A stretch of 64,000 nucleotides of DNA from Caryophanales bacterium UBA6449 (lineage in GTDB: Bacteria; Bacillota_I; Bacilli_A; RFN20; CAG-288): NCBI GenBank assembly GCA_002437105.1, contig DJOB01000002.1:10712-74711 (forward strand). The letters are read 5' to 3'. How positions within the stretch are numbered: the first letter of the stretch is position 1; each line of letters starts with the position of its first letter. Below the pieces are notes generated by a model. That model was not told the origin of the DNA, ran no database searches, and was given only the letters and a program-made list of their open reading frames with translations. This document shows positions 53,317 to 60,696 of the stretch, in pieces. A program made the translations under genes and the position numbers.

Positions 53317-53397
53317 CTTAGAGATTAAAAAGCACTAAAATTTTAAAACATCTAGTTTCTTGGGAATTTTAAGAAACTGAAAAACTATCTCTCTAAG
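53317..53397 (-). promoter_or_regulatory. Possible structured leader of the HAD operon
   Basis: CTTAGAGAT (53317-53325) is complementary to ATCTCTCTAAG (53387-53397, with a 2-base bulge), and between them AGTTTCTT (53354-53361) pairs with AAGAAACT (53371-53378). It lies directly upstream of the HAD start. The remaining bases to 53607 are AT-rich with no gene visible. Confidence 0.35.
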
Positions 53398-53607
53398 ATA
53401 TGCATTGTTTTTGATCTATCAGCAAACTTTTATTTTGAGTTGGCAGTGTATTGACTTTACACAGTATTAAAGTCGATCTGGTAATTCAGTTATATATAGG
53501 ATTGTGTTAAGAGAATTTTTAAAGATATTGATACCGGCGTTAATTTAGAGATCACTAAATTAGTTACACTTTAAAAGAAAGAGTTGTTGTAATTTTTGTC
53601 AATAATT

Positions 53608-54117
53608 TTAGACGTTGGCTTCTGTATTTTTTATTCTTGGAACATAGATGAAGGTAATGGTGAGTATATAGAGGGTGAGATAGATTAAAAGAAGTGCACT
53701 GGCTATACAGGTCAGGGTTATGCTTTGAGTCATATTGCTAGAATCAGCCCCTATGTCCATAGCGAAGGCTTTTATGAAATACGCGGCGGTTCCAATACTC
53801 AAAAGGCTGGTCAAAGACATGTTGGCAATCATGAGACTGCTCAAGGTCTTGCCGGAGGGCTTTTTCCTAAAACCGCAGATCAAGTTGATGACATCGAGTA
53901 TGATTATTAATGCCAGCAAGATGTCTATTAAGTAACCGACACTAATAAATTTTTCCATCGCATCGCTTCCGGCTTCAGATCCTCCGATGCTGCTTATCGA
54001 TCCGACAAAAATACCACCGATGGTAAAGAAGAGGAAGATAAGAATTATTATGGCTAGGATGCCAACAATTCCTATGATGTGTCCGATCAGTAGTGGGGTG
54101 CGAGCCTTTTTATTCAT
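53608..54117 (-). CDS. Small four-helix membrane protein
   Basis: A 169-residue membrane protein with about four hydrophobic segments (10-40, 60-85, 98-118, 135-160). It looks like the DUF4190/DUF4064-type small integral proteins but I cannot name a family. The frame is open to 54246, but AAGGAGGAA sets the ATG at 54117. Codon use is AT-richer than in the genes to the left. No neighbour suggests a role. Confidence 0.75.
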   Translation of the reverse strand: MNKKARTPLLIGHIIGIVGILAIIILIFLFFTIGGIFVGSISSIGGSEAGSDAMEKFISVGYLIDILLALIIILDVINLICGFRKKPSGKTLSSLMIANMSLTSLLSIGTAAYFIKAFAMDIGADSSNMTQSITLTCIASALLLIYLTLYILTITFIYVPRIKNTEANV

Positions 54118-54430
54118 TATAATTTCCTCCTTATAAATTAATTTATCATAGATTTTTGCGTATTTGCATTTAGTACAAATATAAAGATGGATAAAGAGAT
54201 TAATTAAATATTGGCAAAACATATATCTATGAAATAAATGTAACAATCTGTATGGGTGAAAATTTAAAGAAGGAAGCTAATCTGTTTTTTATGAGTTGGG
54301 AATAAATTTAACTAAAAGATTTATAGTTTGCAAAACTATATAAATCATATTAGGAGGAAAAGGATTTCCTCAGTAGACGGGACGGAAGCCTAGATGCAAA
54401 GGACTACCAAGAAAGAAAGAAAGAAAGAAG
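54118..54430. other. AT-rich gap with imperfect AGGAGG-like and GAAA repeats
   Basis: The gap holds the promoter side of the small membrane protein gene and, near 54410-54428, a (GAAA)n run just before the transposase relic. A good ribosome site (AGGAGG, 54353) is followed by no useful frame. Confidence 0.4.
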
Positions 54431-54845
54431 GCTTTCGTCACCATAGTGCTCGAGTCAAACAGGAATTTTGATCTCAAGACCGCCTATGACTGCTATGCGT
54501 TTAGGTGGCAGATAGAACTCATATTTTGTTACTACAAGAACTTGCAGCGCCTGGACCAGACAATGGAGCATGGCAATGCGTTTGCCGCGGGGAGAGTTCG
54601 AAATTTCATATCCATGCTCGTTATGTCAAGGTTCCTTAAGAGACTTTCCGAGACAGGCGTTATGTATGTGGAGTCGTACAGCGATATCATGGACAAACTT
54701 AATCTCTCAATGAAGGGAAAGAAAAAATAAGTGGGAGACAGCAAAGACGACAAAGCACGTATCCGATATCCTCGATGCCATTCAAATGGAATGCAAGCAT
54801 GTGGTAGTCAAAAGAAAAAAGGATGCCCTCCAAGGGCTTCCTTAG
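54431..54845 (+). pseudogene. Transposase C-terminal relic, frameshifted
   Basis: The end of a DDE transposase. From 54431 the frame reads AFVTIVLESNRNFD, then AYDCYAFRWQIELIF with the Tyr-Arg-Trp-x-Ile-Glu signature of IS4/IS1634-like elements (the Glu is the third catalytic residue). A stop at 54728 follows an A-run; the matching tail (WETAKTTKHVSDILDAIQM, in another frame) continues to a TAG at 54845, so one frameshift separates them. The N-terminal two thirds are missing and no terminal inverted repeats were found. Confidence 0.75.
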
Positions 54846-54885
54846 CAATGCATAGCTCTATTTATGACAAAACTTTTAATTAACT

Positions 54886-55919
54886 TTATTTATATTTCTT
54901 GCCTAATTCTTTTTCGATTTCGTTAATAGAAGGAAGTTTATCCTTAATATCTTTGGGTATCATGTTTCTAAAATGATATTCAGAGATCTCAATAGTAGTA
55001 GTGACAGCGTCAGCAGAATATTTAGTTAGCATATTGTCTTTGCTCTTGTAGATAAGGAGATCAATAGTTTTATTATCACTATCTTTCTTTAGCATTCCGT
55101 TTACAGCTGAAACATAGCTTGAAAGTTGTACCATATCTTCTGGTATGAATTCTCTAGTCTTTATTTCTATAACCCTAGATCTATGAAGAGAGAAATTATG
55201 GAAAATAATATCAATAAATTGTTCTGTTTTACCAACGAGAAGATGATATTCTCTTCTGGCGAATGAAAAAACCGTTTCGAGTTCGAGAAGGAATTTTTGG
55301 AGGTTATCCATTAAGGCGTCTTTCAGTTGCTTTTCGCTGGAAGTCTCGGAAAGCAATAGGAAGTCGAATTGGTAGGGATCCTTGGTGACTTCCTGGGCTA
55401 GGTCGTTTTCGGGCTTGGGCAAGGTCAATGAGAAATTGGATATCGCTTTGCCCTCCTCTTTGTAGAGGTCGGTATCGAGGAAATTCAAAAGGATCGCCCT
55501 CGACTAGCTCTTGGCGATGGTCTTTCTCATGAAGAAGACCATCTTTTCGCGATTCTCTTCGCAGGCGTCTATTATGGTTTTCAGATGCCCTAGGGGAGGC
55601 TGAAAGCGATTTTTGCCACAGCTTGTGGCAGGTTTTCCAAATCTTTCTCGAAGCGGTAGAACTACCACATGTAGCGGATGTTCGTCGGACTGAAAGACTG
55701 CGCACTGGGAATTTTCTCCTTCAGGTCGTTGCTTATCTTCTCGTAGGCGTGGGTCCTGAACCTCATCTTTGGGAGAAGCCCATCGAGTTTCTTATCGATC
55801 CTGAAGTAGAATCACAGTATCCCGGAATTCACGCTTATGGCTGCCTGCAACTGGCTCTTCCTGAAGTCCTTCGGCACCCCGTTGATGAAATCGAGGCATT
55901 CTTTTTCTGTTAGCTCGTT
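54886..55919 (-). pseudogene. Decayed YhcG/DUF1016-type nuclease gene
   Basis: Read on the minus strand from 55919, TEKECLDFINGVPKDFRKSQ (in part) and LQAAISVNSG are the N-terminal DUF1016 helix bundle; SFSPTNIRYMW and HLKTIIDACEENREK follow; the last 200 residues (LNFLDTDL, KDPYQFDFL, FLLELE, VIEIKT) are the PD-(D/E)xK nuclease domain. The frame is broken by TGA at 55814-55812, TAG at 55664-55662, TAG plus a one-base shift at 55592-55590 and TAG at 55506-55504. Two of the TAGs stand at Trp positions of the family (PWGH and GWSRA). The intact 3' frame (54886-55488) is unlikely to be made alone. Confidence 0.85.
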
Positions 55920-55963
55920 TATATTAGTTACCTATTATCATTGCTTTTAGGAATTATTCCACG

Positions 55964-56323
55964 CTACTTGTTGCTGATCTTCTCAGATACTATCTTATCA
56001 ACTATGTTCTTCAATCTCTCGTATCCAACGGTCCCTTCCTTGAATATGCTGTCGGCGAGGCTCCTTATCTCGGATTCCTTGTCGGAGTTGACGCCACTAT
56101 AGAGCCTGCCTTCCATGTTGGAGCATCTTCCGAAGAGCCAATCTAGAGAAAAACTGAAATAATCCGCGTATTTGATGAGTATCTTCTTTGGAGGGAAGTT
56201 GATGTCCGACTCGTACTTGAACACGGAGTTCTGGGTGCATCCTAGCATCTTGCCTAACTTTGCCTGAGATATACCTGCATTCTCTCTGAGTTCTTTTAGT
56301 TTTTGACCAATCGTCTTTTCCAT
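55964..56323 (-). CDS. XRE-family helix-turn-helix regulator
   Basis: A 119-residue regulator with a Cro/CI-type HTH (residues 5-62): IGQKLKELRENAGISQAKLG, MLGCTQNSVFKYESD and LIKYADYFSFSLDWLFGR, the typical end of this domain. The C-terminal 50 residues are helical and may dimerise. AGAAGGG lies before the ATG. It diverges from a small membrane-protein frame; such regulators are common at the edge of mobile or defence DNA. Confidence 0.9.
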   Translation of the reverse strand: MEKTIGQKLKELRENAGISQAKLGKMLGCTQNSVFKYESDINFPPKKILIKYADYFSFSLDWLFGRCSNMEGRLYSGVNSDKESEIRSLADSIFKEGTVGYERLKNIVDKIVSEKISNK

Positions 56324-56429
56324 ATATGCGTCCCTTCTGCCATTAACTAGGTATAGTATATATTCTTAATAGGATATAAAGCAATATCTTTTAAGATATA
56401 TTTTGATATAACAAGGTAAAAATAGAGGG

Positions 56430-56942
56430 ACTATAGAATTAGACGTCAGGAGATACGAGACGTTCAGATTTGGTCTGGATTCCTACTTCATAGGATATGG
56501 TGTCCTGCTGCTTATACCTGAGATCATAGAACTTTCGATTAACATAATTAGTGATGGTTCGGTATTTGCAAGGATTCCTTTTTGGCTTTTAACCTGCATG
56601 GTTGTGGCGATGTTCGTATCCCTCATTATTCGGACAGCTTTCGTGAATCGTAAAAACGGCGGAAGGAAGTTCAAGGCAACTCCGGTTCTCGCCGTTGCTT
56701 TCATAGTGGGGATTGTATATGCGATTGTTGGGTCTATTGCTTTTGTCATGTTAGAGATTACTCTTTTACTACTAATTACCTTGATAGTCGGATTTACTGG
56801 ACTAGTTGTTCTTAGCATTCAGAGAAAAAACTGGGTAAGTTTTTTTCTAACTAGTATCGCAGTGGTTTGGGGCGTGATCAGTGTCTCTCAATTTAAGGAA
56901 ACAAAGAATAAGTGTCTAATTACATTGAGTCCTATGAATTGA
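56430..56942 (+). pseudogene. Membrane protein frame, probably lacking its start
   Basis: From the first ATG (56598) the frame gives 114 residues with three hydrophobic helices. The same frame stays open upstream to about 56418 and reads naturally as coding (DVRRYETFRFGLDSYFIGYG, then a hydrophobic segment LLLIPEIIEL), but contains no ATG, GTG or TTG start. Either the start has decayed, making this a pseudogene, or a rare start is used. No family recognised. Confidence 0.45.
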
Positions 56943-56987
56943 GTGGTTTAAGTAGTAATAATCATTTTTATAATCCCAAAAATCCTT

Positions 56988-57179
56988 CTAATCATCTTTT
57001 AAATCATATAGTAAGGACCTAATTTCAGGTGTTTTTAATTTTCTCAAAGCTTTTGCCTCGATTTGGCGAACTCTTTCTCTAGTAACTTTTAAATCATTTC
57101 CGATTTCCTCTAATGTTCTCTCAGCACGTCCAAATAAACCGAATCTTTCGCAAATAACATTAAATTCACGTTCATTTTT
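56988..57179 (-). pseudogene. Fragment of a sigma-70 factor (region 4)
   Basis: On the minus strand the frame reads [21 protein letters not shown], then [20 protein letters not shown] and [15 protein letters not shown], ending in TAG at 56990-56988. This is sigma-70 region 4, the -35-binding helix-turn-helix at the C-terminus of RpoD-type factors. It begins abruptly after an in-frame TAG at 57182-57180 with no start codon, so regions 1 to 3 are missing. It overlaps the end of the next fragment by 8 bases. Confidence 0.8.
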
Positions 57180-57561
57180 CTAAATCATATTTTTTTAAGT
57201 TCTCAAAAATTTTGTTCATTCCGACTTTTTTCATTTGTTCCATTGACAAAGAAATTTTATGACCCGCGACAAAAAACTTTTGTGGGCCTATATTCCACAT
57301 TTGCTCTCCGGCGAATTTCATAGGTTGCCCTAAAATGATTTCAATCAAAAGTCTTTCTTTAGCGAACACAGGGCGAATATCCGAACCAATTCTTTCACAT
57401 GAACCACCACAAGCTTCGCACTTGTCATAAAAAGAAGGAGCATCGCACTTCTTGCAATAAAAAATATCACTACTTGCAAGAGTTGTTCTTTTGTGGCAAA
57501 CAGGGCAAATACTAGTTTCGCACGATAAATCATTGCAATTAATGCATTTATAGGTAATCAT
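57172..57561 (-). CDS. Zinc-ribbon N-terminus of a PAPS-reductase-like protein, truncated
   Basis: A 129-residue frame with four zinc-ribbon CxxC pairs (CINC, CPVC, CKKC, CEAC) followed by [22 protein letters not shown] and a region ending in [11 protein letters not shown]. As I recall the family, this is the N-terminal part of the long phosphoadenosine-phosphosulfate-reductase-like proteins, which then continue for 300 or more residues. Here the frame stops at once and the sigma fragment begins, so the catalytic domain is lost. Whether the stub is expressed is unknown; no strong ribosome site precedes the ATG. Confidence 0.5.
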   Translation of the reverse strand: MITYKCINCNDLSCETSICPVCHKRTTLASSDIFYCKKCDAPSFYDKCEACGGSCERIGSDIRPVFAKERLLIEIILGQPMKFAGEQMWNIGPQKFFVAGHKISLSMEQMKKVGMNKIFENLKKYDLEK

Positions 57562-57839
57562 AGTTTGATTTTATTGGGTCAAAACTAGTTAATTTTCATT
57601 TTTTACCCAACGACGAGAATTATATTATGTTAGCTGTAAATTACACAGCTTACTCTTAGTCATAGAATCTCCCGATGAGGTCTTTTTTATTAACATACAC
57701 TTAAGAACAAATGATTAGCACTTGAGTAAAGATGTCAAATAAGCCTGTGCAAGCGGTTTCAAGCTTAGAAAATCATTTGAAAATTGTCTTATCTCTAAAC
57801 TTGAATGTCAAATGGTGTTTTGAATTTGTTTATCAATAT
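57562..57839. other. AT-rich gap without a gene
   Basis: No frame or RNA recognised. A small AGCTGT/ACAGCT hairpin lies near 57630. Confidence 0.4.
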
Positions 57840-58097
57840 TTATTTTAGCGTCTTTTGCCTAATGTGTCCAAGAGGACATATATTTTGTTCATAAAACCGA
57901 TGAGTATTTTTAATGCTGTTTTTTACAACCGCGTATGGAGTTATGCTTCCATCTACATTTAGAATAGTTTTATTAAAATTTCTTTGAAATTCTTTTGCTG
58001 TGGTTTCTACCAAGCAAAGGAACTGCTGCAAGCAATATAGAATTCTCAATGTTGTTGGTGGGTTACGTTTTAGCTCCCCCTTTTTAATGCAGGTCAA
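57840..58097 (-). CDS. Doubtful small frame
   Basis: An 85-residue frame with no recognised motif. Its C-terminal half (KTILNVDGSITPYAVVKNSI) reads like real protein, the first part less so, and there is no ribosome site of note. It could be another gene fragment of this region. Confidence 0.25.
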   Translation of the reverse strand: MTCIKKGELKRNPPTTLRILYCLQQFLCLVETTAKEFQRNFNKTILNVDGSITPYAVVKNSIKNTHRFYEQNICPLGHIRQKTLK

Positions 58098-58404
58098 GGC
58101 TTCTTTCTCAATCTATATGATAAATATTTAGGAATTAGTATAAGTTTATCTAGGTTGCGCCTCTTTAGCCAGGTATCTATTGCAATTATTTTATTATTGA
58201 GGTTAATGCCATTAATAAATGAATGGTAAATATGGAGATTTTTTCGACTCTACTATTAATGTAGATGCTTTCACAATTCATCTTGGAATTGGATTTCTTT
58301 TAGATATATTAAAGATATCAAGCATCATCAATACAATTCATTTTTCAGATCTATGCTTTTGATTCCAACATTTTATTTGGGTTCAACATTTTAAAAGAGA
58401 GTAC
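58098..58404. other. AT-rich gap, nothing recognised
   Basis: About 300 bases up to the tRNA terminator with no coding frame, RNA or repeat that I can support. Confidence 0.4.
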
Positions 58405-58430
58405 AAAAAATCGGCACTCAATAAGTACCG
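58405..58430 (-). terminator. Terminator of the tRNA operon
   Basis: On the minus strand CGGTACT (58430-58424) pairs with AGTGCCG (58418-58412), one G-U pair, followed by ATTTTTT. Confidence 0.85.
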
Positions 58431-58447
58431 ATCAATTAAGTTCTAAT

Positions 58448-58523
58448 TGGTGACCCGTACCAGGTTCGAACTGGTGAATGAAGCCTTGAAAGGGCTTTGA
58501 GTTAACCGCTTCTCCAACGGGCC
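58448..58523 (-). tRNA. tRNA-Glu (UUC)
   Basis: A 76-base cloverleaf on the minus strand: acceptor GGCCCGT/ACGGGTC, D stem GAG/CTC, anticodon stem AAGCC/GGCTT around loop CTTTCAA (anticodon TTC), T arm ACCAG-TTCGAAC-CTGGT, and an encoded CCA end. Confidence 0.93.
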
Positions 58524-58584
58524 AGTCAAATGCTTTTGCAAGCTTGATAATTCTAATACAAAAATTCTTTATTTCAACAGAAAA

Positions 58585-58609
58585 CCCCGGGGTTACCGGG
58601 GCATTTTTT
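58585..58609. terminator. Hairpin between the two tRNAs
   Basis: CCCCGG (58585-58590) and CCGGGG (58596-58601) form a strong stem flanked by AAAA on the left and ATTTTTT on the right. It could be a processing or termination signal on either strand. Confidence 0.6.
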
Positions 58610-58612
58610 CTA

Positions 58613-58688
58613 TGGCGCTAACTGTAAGACTCGAACTTACGACCACCCGGTTAACGGCCGGGAGCTCTACCAACTGAGCTAAGTTAGC
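58613..58688 (-). tRNA. tRNA-Asn (GUU)
   Basis: A 76-base cloverleaf on the minus strand: acceptor GCTAACT/AGTTAGC, anticodon stem CCCGG/CCGGG around loop CCGTTAA (anticodon GTT), T arm with GTTCGAGTC, encoded CCA. Confidence 0.95.
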
Positions 58689-58703
58689 TTGAAAGCGAAT
58701 GGG

Positions 58704-58732
58704 ATTATAAACATATCTGTTCCTCGTTGCAA
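58704..58732 (-). promoter_or_regulatory. Promoter of the tRNA-Asn/tRNA-Glu operon
   Basis: On the minus strand TTGCAA (58732-58727) and a perfect TATAAT (58709-58704) are separated by exactly 17 bases, 15 bases before the mature tRNA-Asn 5' end. A near-consensus housekeeping promoter. Confidence 0.85.
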
Positions 58733-58843
58733 GACCAAGATGAAATATTATCCGCTGGGTGGTTTATACTTCTAGGAGATTAGGAGATGGTTTGTAATGG
58801 CTTCAGGTTCCATCGATCCGTACCTGAGGGAGGAGGGCCTTCT

Positions 58844-60670
58844 ATGTTGAGTGGTATCTTGAACCCCGCGAGCCTAGATAAACCATATGTCATTGTTGGA
58901 ATCTGTCTGGTGGTGTTCTTTTTTATCCTCGGCGCGGTCCTCTTTCCTATCTATCTATATTTCAGGCGCAGAAAAGCGCGGCACGAGAATCTAAAGACTG
59001 AGATCTACTTTTGCTCCTATGAGGGAGGAAACGAGAAGATCCATGTGATTCCCCGCCACGAGATCACCTCGAAGGACGACGATTTCATCGGTGGGTTCGA
59101 TGTCTCGCTCGATCAATTTCTGCGGATCTTCTCCATCGTGGACAGCGATGCTGATATGACGGTCGAGGATTGGCTCAAGGGTCTTCTGAAGCAGAAGAAG
59201 CAGCCGCTGGTCGTCTCAGCTCATGTGGCTCTGGATGAGTTCGGATCCGTTTTCCCTCCCAGCCTTCAGAGCTACGCTAGCCGAGCCATCCTCTACGGGG
59301 GAGAGGATGATGTGGATCCCATGGATGCTACGGCCGGTTTCCTTATCAGTATGCAGCCTTCTATCTCTAGAGCGGTAGCGCACAAGCGATCGAGATTCTT
59401 GTCCTATCGGCAGTATCTGCGGACTTTCAGGTATCTCATGAAGCGCGGAAGGCGAGCTCAGTTCATCTATGTATCTCTGAGTCCCGACGCTAAGGCGAAG
59501 AAGTTCCTGTCCGGCACTGAGGAGCAGGAGTACCAGACGGCGAAGCTGGGTGATTACCTCGCCCGCGGGCTGGTCAAGAACACCTATCTGGTCAAGGTCG
59601 ATGCGCGATCGCTGATGTTGATAGATCTGCGTCCTCAGCCGGATCCCAAGTATGATGCGCGCGTCAATAGAGTCATCGAGGATGTCGAGTTCTTCCTCAA
59701 GGTCAATTCGGTCGAGGATCGCTACACTCCGACGATCGGTCAGACCATCTACGCCCCCGGCAAGAGCATCGAGTCTCTCGATATCGCCCCGTTGGCTTAC
59801 TACGTCAGTGAGGCGCGGAAGGATGCCGAGGACAATCTGGCGAATACGATTTTCTTGAAACCCGACTCCAACACCAGCACCACGAGCGGTCGGGAGGTGC
59901 GTCAGAGTTTTATTAGAGCGATCGACGACGGCACCTACCGGCTATACTTCAATCCCTATTTCACTCTTAATAGCGGTGATCCCTACATGTATGTGCTCTC
60001 TATCGCTCCGTTCTTCTCTTACGATGCAGGGTATCTGAACATCGATGGGGAGGCCTTCCTGGAGGAGGCGAAGAGGCTGAATAGGCTGTCTTCGCTTCTC
60101 GATAGCCTTGCTGTTCGGATTGCGCAGCGGAATGTCAGCGGTGGTCGGCTGCGTCTCGTCGTCCCCTGGAAGCTCGGTTTGATCGACGATATGCTCGATT
60201 CCGACTTCGTGCAGAAGATCGGGAATTTCGATCTGTATCTATCCTTCTCTCAAGCTGAGATCGAGCGCTATGGGGGCCGGAGGCTCGAGGATCAGATATC
60301 CCGGGTCAATTCCGAGGGGATCAAGACCATTCTGTCCCTCAACAATCGACCTCCGGCGGTCGACGATTCGACGATGAAGCTGTTCTCGATGTTCGAGGTA
60401 AGGTATCGCTACAGCGACTCACCGGTCTCGGATATGCGCGGACGCGCCAATACCCTCTCGGCACTCAGCTTTCTCAAGCCTTACAATAAACCGGTCGCGC
60501 TGGGCGGGTTGACCCGGGGAGACGAGACCTACTTCGCTCTCATCCACGGTATCTGCTGCGTATCCTCGAATGCGCTCTGCCCTCCATCCAGCATCTTCGA
60601 GACGCTGAACTCGGAGGGACGGGACATCATCAGCAGGATAAATTCAGCCAGGTCGATACGTAAGCAGTAG
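58844..60670 (+). CDS. Membrane protein with apparent degenerate GGDEF-EAL domains
   Basis: A 608-residue protein with one N-terminal membrane helix (about residues 14-38). Residues 60-320 may be a worn GGDEF-like region (no GGDEF motif). Residues 350-600 follow the secondary-structure rhythm of an EAL domain: YRLYFNPYFTLNSGD where EAL has xxYQPIxxLxxG, a GEAFLEEAKRLNRLSSL helix, RLRLVVPWKLGL where it has xVNLSxxxL, and VNSEGIKTILSLN where it has the LDDFGTG strand. The EAL triad and metal ligands are absent, so it would not cleave c-di-GMP. GGGAGGAGGG favours the ATG at 58844 over 58787. Confidence 0.55.
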   Translation: MLSGILNPASLDKPYVIVGICLVVFFFILGAVLFPIYLYFRRRKARHENLKTEIYFCSYEGGNEKIHVIPRHEITSKDDDFIGGFDVSLDQFLRIFSIVDSDADMTVEDWLKGLLKQKKQPLVVSAHVALDEFGSVFPPSLQSYASRAILYGGEDDVDPMDATAGFLISMQPSISRAVAHKRSRFLSYRQYLRTFRYLMKRGRRAQFIYVSLSPDAKAKKFLSGTEEQEYQTAKLGDYLARGLVKNTYLVKVDARSLMLIDLRPQPDPKYDARVNRVIEDVEFFLKVNSVEDRYTPTIGQTIYAPGKSIESLDIAPLAYYVSEARKDAEDNLANTIFLKPDSNTSTTSGREVRQSFIRAIDDGTYRLYFNPYFTLNSGDPYMYVLSIAPFFSYDAGYLNIDGEAFLEEAKRLNRLSSLLDSLAVRIAQRNVSGGRLRLVVPWKLGLIDDMLDSDFVQKIGNFDLYLSFSQAEIERYGGRRLEDQISRVNSEGIKTILSLNNRPPAVDDSTMKLFSMFEVRYRYSDSPVSDMRGRANTLSALSFLKPYNKPVALGGLTRGDETYFALIHGICCVSSNALCPPSSIFETLNSEGRDIISRINSARSIRKQ

Positions 60671-60696
60671 GCTAGATAGGAAGGAAAAGCAAACAT

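Noticed and set aside
55504..55814. Reassigned stop codons (TGA or TAG read as Trp)
   Set aside because: Many sound genes in the window end in TGA or TAG, and the same relic also has a frameshift, so decay is the simpler reading.
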